A stretch of DNA of 5,540 nucleotides from Bacteroidales bacterium (lineage in GTDB: Bacteria > Bacteroidota > Bacteroidia > Bacteroidales > NBLH01). Each line of letters begins with the position of its first letter. The stretch's first letter is position 1. The position numbers and the translations under genes were made by a program. The stretch is from positions 1 to 5,540 of the forward strand of contig JALWNR010000225.1 of the NCBI GenBank assembly GCA_027083715.1, read 5' to 3'. The notes beneath the pieces are model-generated. The model was not told where the DNA came from. It did no database searches and worked only from the letters and a program-made list of their open reading frames with translations. Below are positions 1 to 5,540 of the stretch, one piece after another.

Positions 1-10
1 ATCTATTATT

Positions 11-736
11 ATGGATGAAGAAAATATTTTCGATAAAATTGAGGAGTTATTCGGTAAAAAACCTGATAATTTTAGTATCATTGAACAGCAAATTGATATC
101 AAAATTCAGTTAGACTATTTTGAAAAATCAAAAAAGATAAAAAGCAAATCACTTGATGAAAAGGAAGTTTTAGATGAAAAGGAAAATTTGTTTGATGAAC
201 TTTATGATATAGAAAGTAAAAAGCAAATATTATTACGTTTAGCGAGCATTGACAGTGTGGAAGCTTATAGAATAATTGAATATTTTATTCCGCTTGCAGA
301 AGATGAAATTAAAGATTGGGCTCTTTTGGCTTTGCAGGAAAGCCGCTCAATGATTGAAAGTTCTTTGCTTAATGAAAGTCAGATAATAATATCAACAGGC
401 TTAGGTGGAAAAGGTAAAAAATTAAGATATTTTACAGTTCTTGCATCAGCAAAAAATGAAGAATTTAGTGATTTGCAGAAAAAACTCATTGAAAAAGAAT
501 TAACTTTCTCTTTAAAAAAGAATGATGGAGAATTAGAAAAAATTGAATTTGTAGAGCATTATGCTACTATTCTATCTATTGTTCCTATTATGGTTTCAAT
601 TAAAAAAATAATAAAATCGGTGGTTGATGAATGTAACCAGATTGGTGATTTTATCTCTCATAAATACATTGTTACCAATGTTAAAGAATTCTCTATCGAG
701 GAAATTAAAGATGCATGGGATTACATTACGGATTAA
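11..736 (+). CDS. Conserved-looking hypothetical protein, helical N-terminal half plus mixed C-terminal domain
   Basis: This 241-residue soluble protein has no signal peptide and no clear membrane segment. I do not recognise a named family, although the central and C-terminal parts resemble an uncharacterised protein I associate with Bacteroidota. Residues 1-70 are charged and helix-rich, with a tandem six-residue duplication LDEKEV/LDEKEN at 48-59. Residues about 72-118 form amphipathic helices reminiscent of a HEAT-like pair (ASIDSVEAYRIIEYF, then DEIKDWALLALQES). A Gly/Lys-rich segment, STGLGGKGKKLRYF (128-141), leads into a probable alpha/beta domain ending near VTNVKEFSIEEI (221-232). 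The Gly/Lys segment is not a proper P-loop, because the Ser/Thr after GK is missing. The ATG at 11 is the first in the window, but the frame stays open to the window edge, so the true start could lie further upstream. The next gene begins 68 bases downstream on the same strand. Function unknown; confidence that it is a real gene is high. Confidence 0.85.
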   Translation: MDEENIFDKIEELFGKKPDNFSIIEQQIDIKIQLDYFEKSKKIKSKSLDEKEVLDEKENLFDELYDIESKKQILLRLASIDSVEAYRIIEYFIPLAEDEIKDWALLALQESRSMIESSLLNESQIIISTGLGGKGKKLRYFTVLASAKNEEFSDLQKKLIEKELTFSLKKNDGELEKIEFVEHYATILSIVPIMVSIKKIIKSVVDECNQIGDFISHKYIVTNVKEFSIEEIKDAWDYITD

Positions 737-744
737 AATATGCC

Positions 745-759
745 AAACCTACGGTTTTT
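745..759 (+). terminator. Weak stem-loop with T-run after the first gene
   Basis: The arms aaacc (745-749) and ggttt (753-757) can form a five-pair stem with a three-base loop, and the T-run spans 755-759. It starts nine bases after the stop codon at 734-736. The stem is short and AT-rich, so it is at best a weak intrinsic terminator. It would suggest that the two plus-strand genes are not tightly co-transcribed, but chance is a real alternative. Confidence 0.25.
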
Positions 760-775
760 CTCAAACAAATATTTA

Positions 776-791
776 AAAAGCGATTGCCCTG
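776..791 (+). repeat. 16-bp repeat aaaagcgattgccctg, copy 1
   Basis: This 16-base sequence recurs exactly, in the same orientation, at 4711-4726. Copy 1 ends 13 bases before the ATG at 805 of the thiamine-binding-fold gene, so it lies in that gene's leader. The bases just outside the match differ between the copies (a/a here, t/t at copy 2), so the identity stops sharply. It may be a dispersed intergenic motif or the residue of a mobile-element end (read on the minus strand, it begins cagggcaatcgc). The sequence alone does not decide. Confidence 0.6.
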
Positions 792-804
792 AACTGATTA
801 ATTT

Positions 805-1110
805 ATGAAAACAGATAAAATGAAACATGTAAATGTTGCCGTTCAAATATTACCCATAATAGACTCGGAAAAAGTATTCCCCATTGTGGATAAAGCCATT
901 GAGTATATTGCTGCAAGTGGAATAAAATACCGTGTAACGCCTTTTGAAACTGTTTTGGAGGGCGATTTAAACAAAATTTTTGAAATAATCAAAGGAGCAC
1001 AAAATGTTTGTTACGAAGCAGGTGCCGATGAACTGATTACAAATCTGAAAATTCATTCTTCTAAAAGTAAGAACTTGTTTATCGAAGATAAAACGGAAAA
1101 ATACGATTAG
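805..1110 (+). CDS. Thiamine-binding-fold protein, MTH1187/Thiamine_BP family (formerly DUF77)
   Basis: This small cytoplasmic protein (101 residues) matches the Thiamine_BP family pattern along nearly its whole length. It has a first beta strand HVNVAVQILPI, a helix with VDKAIEYIAASGIKYRVTPFET (about 29-50), the characteristic LEGDLNKIFEIIKGAQ, then EAGADELITNLKIHSSKSK. Family members adopt a ferredoxin-like fold, form oligomers and can bind thiamine or related ligands; their physiological role is poorly defined. The start is ambiguous. The ATG at 805 gives MKTDKMKHVN, while an in-frame ATG at 820 gives MKHVNVAVQ, which fits the usual compact family N-terminus better. Neither has a clear Shine-Dalgarno. 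No thiamine transport or biosynthesis gene and no TPP riboswitch is visible nearby, so a thiamine-related role here is inferred from family only. It converges on icmF across a shared stem-loop. Confidence 0.85.
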   Translation: MKTDKMKHVNVAVQILPIIDSEKVFPIVDKAIEYIAASGIKYRVTPFETVLEGDLNKIFEIIKGAQNVCYEAGADELITNLKIHSSKSKNLFIEDKTEKYD

Positions 1111-1113
1111 CAT

Positions 1114-1149
1114 AATTCGGGCTGCGACCAGATAGTTGCAGCCCGAGTT
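1114..1149. terminator. Bidirectional stem-loop terminator between convergent genes
   Basis: A 15-pair stem with a six-base loop (cagata, 1129-1134) can be drawn. The core arms cgggctgc (1118-1125) and gcagcccg (1138-1145) pair perfectly. The stem extends inward by G-T, A-T and C-G pairs and outward by T-A, T-G, A-T and A-T pairs. It begins four bases after the stop of the plus-strand gene (1110) and ends 11 bases before the stop of icmF (1161), so it is placed to end both transcripts. Neither side has a long T-tract, so termination may be less efficient than in a canonical rho-independent site. Confidence 0.75.
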
Positions 1150-1160
1150 GTATCTGTAGC

Positions 1161-4100
1161 TTACATATTTCTTCGATATTGACCACCTACATTAAACAGT
1201 GCATTGGTAATCTGTCCTATGGAACAATATTTGGCTGTTTCCATCAGTTCCTCAAAAATATTCCCGTTCAATGAGGCTTTATTTTGCAATTCTTTTAGTT
1301 TTTGCGGAGCAATTTCTGACCATGTCTTGTGCAATTGCTCCAGCATCTTGATCTGATATTCTTTTTCTTCTGTAGTTGCACGGATTACTTCACCGGGCAC
1401 TACCGTAGGTGAACCTTTTGACGAGAGGAAAGTATTTACCCCCATAATCGGCAGTTTGCCCGAATGTTTTAAACGCTCATAATACAATGATTCTTCCTGG
1501 ATTTTGCTACGTTGATACATGGTTTCCATAGCTCCCAACACACCTCCACGCTCTGTTAAACGGTCAAATTCAGACATAACGGCTTCTTCAACCAAATCGG
1601 TTAGTTCTTCAATGATGAACGAACCTTGCAATGGATTTTGATTTTTTGCCAAGCCCAACTCATGGTTGATAATCAACTGTATCGCCATTGCACGCCGTAC
1701 CGATTCTTCGGTCGGTGTAGTAATTGCTTCATCGTAAGCATTGGTATGTAGTGAGTTACAGTTGTCGTAAATGGCATACAGTGCCTGCAAAGTAGTTCGG
1801 ATGTCATTAAAATCAATTTCCTGAGCATGCAATGAACGACCGGAAGTCTGGATATGATATTTCAGTTTTTGCGAACGCTCATTGGCTTTGTATTTCAGCT
1901 TCATGGCTTTTGCCCATATCAGGCGGGCAACACGTCCCATTACCGAATACTCCGGGTCAATTCCGTTTGAGAAAAAGAAAGACAAATTAGGTGCAAACTT
2001 GTTAATATCCATGCCGCGTGCTGCATAATATTCCACGTAGGTAAAACCGTTTGCCAGTGTAAATGCAAGCTGGGTAATCGGATTAGCACCTGCCTCGGCA
2101 ATATGGTAGCCTGAAATGGAAACCGAATAAAAATTGCGCACATTATGATTAATGAAATATTGCTGCACATCGCCCATCAGTTTCAGCGAAAAATCAGTTG
2201 AGTAAATACAGGTATTTTGTGCCTGATCTTCTTTCAAAATGTCTGCCTGCACTGTTCCACGTACTTTGCTCAGGGTATCGGCTTTAATTTTTTCATATAC
2301 CTCTTTGGGCAGTACCATATCGCCCGTTACGCCTAAAAGAAAAGTGCCCAGTCCGTTATTCCCTTCGGGAAGTTTTCCTCGATATTCAGGACGTTTAGTG
2401 CCGCGTTTTTTGTATATCTCCTCTATTTTTTTCTGTACTTCTTTTTCCAGTCCGTTTTCACGGATGTAAATTTCGCATTGCTGATCGATGGCTGCATTCA
2501 GAAAATATGCCATCATAATCGGAGCAGGACCGTTGATAGTCATCGATACTGAGGTTGTAGGAGCTGATAAATCAAAACCCGAATAGAGTTTTTTTGCATC
2601 GTCCAGGCAAGCAATGGACACCCCTGAGTTACCTATTTTTCCGTAAATATCAGGTCGGCGGTCAGGATCTTCGCCATAAAGTGTTACCGAATCAAAAGCC
2701 GTACTCAAACGTGCTGCAGGCATGCCTTTTGAAACATAATGAAACCGTTTGTTGGTACGTTCCGGTCCGCCCTCACCGGCAAACATACGGGTAGGGTCTT
2801 CGTTTTCGCGCTTAAAAGGAAAAACTCCGGCGGCAAAAGGAAACTCGCCGGGTACATTTTCGCTTAAATTCCAGCGTAAAATATCGCCCCAGCCTTTGTA
2901 TTTAGGCAATACTACTTTGGGTATTTGCAAATGCGAAAGCGATTCGGTATGTGTTTTTACTTTCAGCTCTTTATCACGTACTTTGAATACGTAGTATTCA
3001 TTTTTGTACGACTGTTTCTTTTCTTCCCACTCATCCAATATTTTTTTGTTGCGCGGGTCAAGGTTTAAAGCAACTTCTTCGTAAAGTTTTTCCAGATTGG
3101 CTTTTAATTGTTCATTATCAAAAGCTAAATCAATTGCTTGTTTTATTCCATACAATTTATCGGCTGTTTCGGCTTGTTCTTCCACCCATTTGTTGTAATT
3201 TCTTACGGTTTCTGATATTTCAGACAGATAACGTACCCGCTCGGGCGGAATTACGGTAATTTTTTCATTGTTTATTTCCTTACTGTCAATATCTGCATGA
3301 AAATCAACCGATAATTTTTCTTTCAGCTTTTCAAACATTGCTTTGTAGAGCCGGTTTACGCCCGGATCATTAAATTGCGAAGCAATGGTTCCGTAAACTG
3401 GAAGGTTTTCCGTGTCTTCTTCCCACAAATGATGATTACGTGCGTATTGTTTTTTTACATCGCGCAAAGCATCCAAAGCACCGCGTTTATCAAATTTGTT
3501 GATGGAAATTAAATCGGCAAAATCGAGCATGTCAATTTTCTCCAACTGTGTAGCTGCACCGTATTCAGGAGTCATTACATACATAGAAATATCGCTGTGC
3601 TCAATAATTTCCGTATCTGATTGTCCGATACCGGAAGTTTCAAGAATGATTAAATCGTATCCGGCAGCTTTGAGGATTTTTACCGCATCGGTAACGTATT
3701 TACTCATAGCCAGATTTGCCTGCCTTGTTGCCAGCGAGCGCATATATACGCGCTCATCGTTGATTGAATTCATGCGAATACGGTCGCCGAGCAATGCCCC
3801 TCCGGTTTTTCGTTTTGAGGGATCTACAGAAACAATACCTATGGTTTTATCTTTAAAATCAAATAAATACCTGCGCACCAGTTCATCTACCAAAGAAGAT
3901 TTTCCCGAGCCACCTGTTCCGGTAATTCCAATTACGGGAATATTTTTATCTTTTGCCAGCGCATCAATCTTATTCAGTGCATCTTTATGCTTATCTGGAT
4001 AGTTTTCTGCCGATGTAATTAAAGAGGCTATGGCATTGATGTTTCTGCCGGTAACGTCGTCCACGCTGTAATTAAATTTTTCGCCTAAAGGAAAATCGGC

Positions 4101-4526
4101 ACCTTTTACCAAATCGTTAATCATTCCCTGCAAGCCCATTTCGCGACCATCGTCCGGCGAATAAATGTGTGCAATGCCGTATTCGTGCAGTTCTTTAATT
4201 TCTTCGGGCAGGATAACACCTCCGCCACCGCCGTAGATTTTTATGTGTCCGGCATTTTTTTCCTGCAAAAGGTCGTACATGTATTTAAAAAACTCCATGT
4301 GCCCGCCCTGATAAGAGGTGATGGCTATTGCCTGTACATCTTCCTGTATGGCACAATTTACAATTTCCAAAACAGAACGATTGTGTCCGAGGTGAATTAC
4401 CTCTACACCTGTTGATTGAATAATCCGACGCATTACATTAATTGCAGCATCGTGCCCGTCAAAGAGTGAAGCAGCCGTAACAATACGGATATTGTTTTTG
4501 GGCATATATTTTTCTATTGTTTGCAT
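1161..4526 (-). CDS. icmF: Fused isobutyryl-CoA mutase IcmF (B12 domain, G-protein chaperone, mutase)
   Basis: The enzyme interconverts isobutyryl-CoA and n-butyryl-CoA with adenosylcobalamin, and its built-in GTPase helps load and protect the cofactor. The 1121 residues match the length and domain order of the IcmF family. The B12-binding domain (about 11-140) has the DGHDAA motif with His25 as lower axial ligand, plus TSYQGG and YGGGGG. The MeaI-type G domain (about 165-420) has P-loop GTGGSGKS (203-210), ETSGIGQSD (296-304) and NKFD (343-346). After a helical linker, the mutase barrel (about 510-1121) shows [28 protein letters not shown] substrate motifs, [12 protein letters not shown] (805-816, His808) and [11 protein letters not shown]. 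Phe582 (TRMFAGEG) and Gln770 (EDQAQNTC) stand where methylmalonyl-CoA mutase has Tyr89 and Arg207, the established isobutyryl-CoA mutase signature. This makes methylmalonyl-CoA mutase, the most likely wrong label, unlikely. The start [20 protein letters not shown] places the B12 domain normally and lies 16-23 bases from a good promoter element. Confidence 0.97.
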   Translation of the reverse strand: MQTIEKYMPKNNIRIVTAASLFDGHDAAINVMRRIIQSTGVEVIHLGHNRSVLEIVNCAIQEDVQAIAITSYQGGHMEFFKYMYDLLQEKNAGHIKIYGGGGGVILPEEIKELHEYGIAHIYSPDDGREMGLQGMINDLVKGADFPLGEKFNYSVDDVTGRNINAIASLITSAENYPDKHKDALNKIDALAKDKNIPVIGITGTGGSGKSSLVDELVRRYLFDFKDKTIGIVSVDPSKRKTGGALLGDRIRMNSINDERVYMRSLATRQANLAMSKYVTDAVKILKAAGYDLIILETSGIGQSDTEIIEHSDISMYVMTPEYGAATQLEKIDMLDFADLISINKFDKRGALDALRDVKKQYARNHHLWEEDTENLPVYGTIASQFNDPGVNRLYKAMFEKLKEKLSVDFHADIDSKEINNEKITVIPPERVRYLSEISETVRNYNKWVEEQAETADKLYGIKQAIDLAFDNEQLKANLEKLYEEVALNLDPRNKKILDEWEEKKQSYKNEYYVFKVRDKELKVKTHTESLSHLQIPKVVLPKYKGWGDILRWNLSENVPGEFPFAAGVFPFKRENEDPTRMFAGEGGPERTNKRFHYVSKGMPAARLSTAFDSVTLYGEDPDRRPDIYGKIGNSGVSIACLDDAKKLYSGFDLSAPTTSVSMTINGPAPIMMAYFLNAAIDQQCEIYIRENGLEKEVQKKIEEIYKKRGTKRPEYRGKLPEGNNGLGTFLLGVTGDMVLPKEVYEKIKADTLSKVRGTVQADILKEDQAQNTCIYSTDFSLKLMGDVQQYFINHNVRNFYSVSISGYHIAEAGANPITQLAFTLANGFTYVEYYAARGMDINKFAPNLSFFFSNGIDPEYSVMGRVARLIWAKAMKLKYKANERSQKLKYHIQTSGRSLHAQEIDFNDIRTTLQALYAIYDNCNSLHTNAYDEAITTPTEESVRRAMAIQLIINHELGLAKNQNPLQGSFIIEELTDLVEEAVMSEFDRLTERGGVLGAMETMYQRSKIQEESLYYERLKHSGKLPIMGVNTFLSSKGSPTVVPGEVIRATTEEKEYQIKMLEQLHKTWSEIAPQKLKELQNKASLNGNIFEELMETAKYCSIGQITNALFNVGGQYRRNM

Positions 4527-4548
4527 TAGGTTTGATTTTTGATTTTTG

Positions 4549-4580
4549 CAAATGTATATAAATTTACTAAATTGCTCAAT
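4549..4580 (-). promoter_or_regulatory. Candidate Bacteroidota-type promoter of icmF
   Basis: Read on the minus strand, TACATTTG (4556 down to 4549) matches the Bacteroidota -7 consensus TAnnTTTG exactly. An ATTG (4580 down to 4577) lies 20 bases upstream, close to the TTTG-like -33 element at normal spacing. Transcription would begin near 4543, leaving a leader of roughly 15-20 bases before the ATG at 4526. That is too short for a cobalamin riboswitch, and none is seen. The leader contains a small period-7 direct repeat (AATCAAA-like) and no Shine-Dalgarno. Confidence 0.55.
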
Positions 4581-4582
4581 TG

Positions 4583-4615
4583 TTGAATGCTTAAATTGTT
4601 TCCCTTTAAATTCAA
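4583..4615. promoter_or_regulatory. AT-rich imperfect dyad upstream of the icmF promoter
   Basis: The left arm ttgaat-gc-ttaaa (4583-4595) and the right arm tttaaattcaa (4605-4615) are complementary over 11 pairs, apart from a two-base gc insertion in the left arm. The spacer is nine bases. The dyad lies immediately upstream of the proposed -33 element of icmF, where an activator or a repressor could bind. In sequence this AT-rich, dyads of this kind arise by chance, so the regulatory reading is only a suggestion. Confidence 0.25.
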
Positions 4616-4710
4616 GTATTTTTCTTTCAAAAAATCAAATAGCTAAATTTACTTTGTTTTAATATGTTTTTTTATATTTATGCACTAATATTAATACGAC
4701 AAAGCATTCT

Positions 4711-4726
4711 AAAAGCGATTGCCCTG
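4711..4726 (+). repeat. 16-bp repeat aaaagcgattgccctg, copy 2
   Basis: This is the exact second copy of the sequence at 776-791, in the same orientation, about 3.9 kb apart. It sits in the gene-free stretch between icmF and the SiaC-family gene, about 60-70 bases before the GC-rich structured segment. No target-site duplication is evident: five bases downstream are aactg at copy 1 and tttct at copy 2. Confidence 0.6.
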
Positions 4727-4746
4727 TTTCTCATACCGTTTTTTTA

Positions 4747-4781
4747 TTTGTTTTAAATTTTTTTTCTTTATATTAGCTTTT
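4747..4781 (+). promoter_or_regulatory. Possible promoter leading into the GC-rich structured segment
   Basis: TTTG (4747-4750) followed after 23 bases by TAGCTTTT (4774-4781) resembles the Bacteroidota -33/-7 pair. The -7 box has one mismatch (final T instead of G) and the spacing is at the long end. Transcription would start near 4785-4790, where the composition changes from AT-rich to GC-rich. It could serve the structured segment and, by read-through, the SiaC-family gene at 5061. The region is so T-rich that this is a weak call. Confidence 0.25.
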
Positions 4782-4784
4782 TGT

Positions 4785-5004
4785 TGTGGCTGAAGCAGGT
4801 AGCGTAGAATCGCGTATCGTTAAGTTGTAACAATGATGCGGGCTTGCGGCAGGGATTGCAGCGGTAGCTCACGCCGGTAAAAAACATACAAAAACCGGAC
4901 GGAAAGAGCGACCAACGGAAGCTCCTTTGCGGCTGTTGGTTTTGTTGTTTTTTATGGCGGGACTATTAGCGAAAAGCCCGTAGCCGCCCATAAGGTGCGT
5001 TTTT
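4785..5004 (+). ncRNA. GC-rich structured intergenic element, candidate ncRNA or dispersed structured repeat
   Basis: This segment is about 50% GC, while the 180 bases before 4741 are about 24%, and no credible reading frame crosses it. Several helices can be drawn. Long-range: cgggctt (4839-4845) with aagcccg (4974-4980). Local: cgccggt (4872-4878) with accggacg (4894-4901, one bulge); accaac (4911-4916) with gttggt (4935-4940); ttatggcgg (4952-4960) with the arm at 4984-4993 (nine pairs, one bulged C). Two related submotifs, gggattgcagcgg (4853-4865) and gggactattagcgaaaagccc (4959-4979, described in two parts: gggactattagcg and aaaagccc), lie near the two ends. From memory, similar GC-rich intergenic elements with gggcttgcgg, gggattgcagcgg and agcgaaaagcccg are scattered in Bacteroidota genomes; published motifs such as flavo-1 RNA are possible relatives, but I cannot verify this. 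The strand is chosen from that recollection and the possible promoter. Confidence 0.5.
4952..5004 (+). terminator. Stable hairpin followed by T5 at the end of the structured segment
   Basis: The arms ttatggcgg (4952-4960) and ccgcc-c-ataa (4984-4993) form nine pairs with one bulged C around a 23-base loop. Five T residues (5000-5004) follow six bases later. This could end a transcript of the structured segment before the SiaC-family gene. The T-run is short and not adjacent to the stem, and the hairpin loop also contains aagcccg, which can pair with 4839-4845, so the hairpin may instead be an integral part of the RNA fold. Confidence 0.3.
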
Positions 5005-5060
5005 GAAATAGTTTTTTTAGGAGTGGCTTTTATTTAAACCGGATTTAAGATTTTTGAAAT

Positions 5061-5453
5061 ATGGATAGATTAATTATTAAGCAGCAGGATAATACAATAG
5101 GTGTTGTGCTGGATAAAGAAAAAAAGATTTTCAGTTTTGAAGGGCGCTCATTGCCCGAAAATACGGTGAAATTTTTTGAACCGGTAATAAAATGGGTGGA
5201 GGAATATAAAAAAGAACCGGCGGAGGAAACCTACATTAATATGAATTTTATTTATTTTAATACTTCATCGGCAAAAATGATTTTGGAGGTGCTGGAACAG
5301 TTTGATGAAATAAAAAAAGCGGGTAAGGATGTGAAAATTATCTGGCACTACATGGAGGGAGATTATGATATACGCGAAGCCGGAGAAGAATATGAAAGCA
5401 TGGTAAGTATTCCTTTTGAATATGTGGAGCATCCTGAGGAGGAGTATGATTAA
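5061..5453 (+). CDS. SiaC-family regulatory phosphoprotein (DUF1987)
   Basis: The 130-residue cytoplasmic protein matches the SiaC/DUF1987 family from end to end: a strand pair with FSFEGRSLPENTVKFFEPVIKWVEEY (24-49), then INMNFIYFNTSSAKMILEVLEQ (59-80), then DVKIIWHYMEGDYDIREAGEEYESMVSIPFEYVE (89-122). In Pseudomonas aeruginosa, SiaC is phosphorylated on Thr68 by the kinase SiaB and dephosphorylated by the PP2C-type phosphatase SiaA; unphosphorylated SiaC binds and activates the diguanylate cyclase SiaD. Here the corresponding Thr is also residue 68, within FNTSSAK, so the switch residue is kept. No kinase, phosphatase or cyclase is visible in the window, so the output of this switch is unknown; Bacteroidota homologues may control something other than c-di-GMP. 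The ATG at 5061 gives the normal family N-terminus; the upstream gaaat offers no Shine-Dalgarno. The C-terminus is acidic (HPEEEYD). Confidence 0.92.
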   Translation: MDRLIIKQQDNTIGVVLDKEKKIFSFEGRSLPENTVKFFEPVIKWVEEYKKEPAEETYINMNFIYFNTSSAKMILEVLEQFDEIKKAGKDVKIIWHYMEGDYDIREAGEEYESMVSIPFEYVEHPEEEYD

Positions 5454-5533
5454 GTTGTGATGTCGGGTGTTTGGTGATGGGTTTTTGAAAAGTATTTTAT
5501 TTTTTTACGCAATAACTAACTAATTAATTGACT

Positions 5534-5540
5534 ATGACTA
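5534..5540 (+). other. Possible start of the next gene, cut by the window edge
   Basis: An ATG at 5534 follows an A/T-only leader (aataactaactaattaatt-like) typical of the sequence just before Bacteroidota start codons, 80 bases after the SiaC-family stop. Only two full codons (ATG ACT) are visible, so neither the gene nor its product can be confirmed. A SiaB-like kinase would be a natural neighbour of a SiaC-family gene, but nothing visible shows this. Confidence 0.2.

Noticed and set aside
125..140. Walker A motif in the first protein (GLGGKGKK, residues 130-137)
   Set aside because: The position after GK that must be Ser or Thr is Lys, and no Walker B or other nucleotide-binding motif follows. 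The coordinates given are residue numbers of this protein, about bases 383-430 of the window.
737..804. TPP riboswitch before the thiamine-binding gene
   Set aside because: The 68-base gap is too short and lacks the conserved CTGAGA and other thi-box sequences.
1940..2994. Several 66-81 codon open frames on both strands inside icmF
   Set aside because: All overlap the strongly supported mutase domain in other frames and show no independent domain, start context or promoter.
3496..4002. A 168-codon plus-strand open frame opposite icmF
   Set aside because: It lies wholly antisense to the G domain of icmF, whose motifs are intact, and its translation has no recognisable family pattern. It is a shadow of the real gene.
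4167..4415. An 82-codon plus-strand open frame opposite the icmF B12 domain
   Set aside because: Antisense shadow of the DGHDAA/GGGGG-containing domain; no supporting signal.
4954..4983. Short open frame ATG GCG GGA ... TAG within the structured segment
   Set aside because: Only nine codons, and it overlaps the paired arms of a strong hairpin; no start context supports translation.
4785..5004. tRNA gene or cobalamin/TPP riboswitch in the GC-rich segment
   Set aside because: No T-loop GGTTCGA-type motif or cloverleaf was found, and no GCCACTG B12 box or CTGAGA thiamine box is present. The segment also faces away from icmF.
5049..5056. -7 promoter box GATTTTTG just before the SiaC-family gene
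   Set aside because: It is one mismatch from TAnnTTTG but would leave almost no leader before the ATG at 5061, and no TTTG-like -33 element lies at suitable spacing.

Overview
The window looks like chromosomal DNA of a low-GC member of the Bacteroidota, probably Bacteroidales or Flavobacteriia-like; the order cannot be fixed from this much sequence. The evidence is the AT-rich composition, the lack of clear Shine-Dalgarno sequences, a promoter of the Bacteroidota type (TTG-N20-TAnnTTTG) in front of the large gene, a GC-rich intergenic element of a kind I associate with this phylum, and the protein families present.

Layout. A plus-strand gene for a conserved-looking protein of unknown function (11-736) is followed by a small plus-strand gene of the MTH1187/Thiamine_BP family (805-1110). 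A strong 15-bp stem-loop (1114-1149) separates that gene from the convergent gene icmF on the minus strand (1161-4526). icmF encodes the fused coenzyme B12-dependent isobutyryl-CoA mutase with its own G-protein chaperone domain. Upstream of icmF lies a 534-bp gene-free stretch. It holds the icmF promoter and an AT-rich dyad, then one copy of a 16-bp repeat, then a roughly 220-bp GC-rich segment (about 50% GC against about 24% just upstream) with several mutually arranged helices. It ends just before a plus-strand SiaC-family (DUF1987) gene (5061-5453). The last 87 bases hold no complete gene, but an ATG at 5534 could be the start of the next one.

How the genes relate. There is no single pathway here. 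icmF is a self-contained metabolic enzyme linking branched and straight C4 acyl-CoAs. The thiamine-binding-fold protein is an orphan without thiamine genes beside it. The SiaC-family protein is the phosphorylatable switch of a partner-switching system whose kinase, phosphatase and output protein are not visible in the window. The least explained part is the structured GC-rich segment at about 4785-5004. Second is the exact 16-bp sequence (aaaagcgattgccctg) present in the same orientation at 776-791 and 4711-4726, on either side of the thiamine-binding gene plus icmF.
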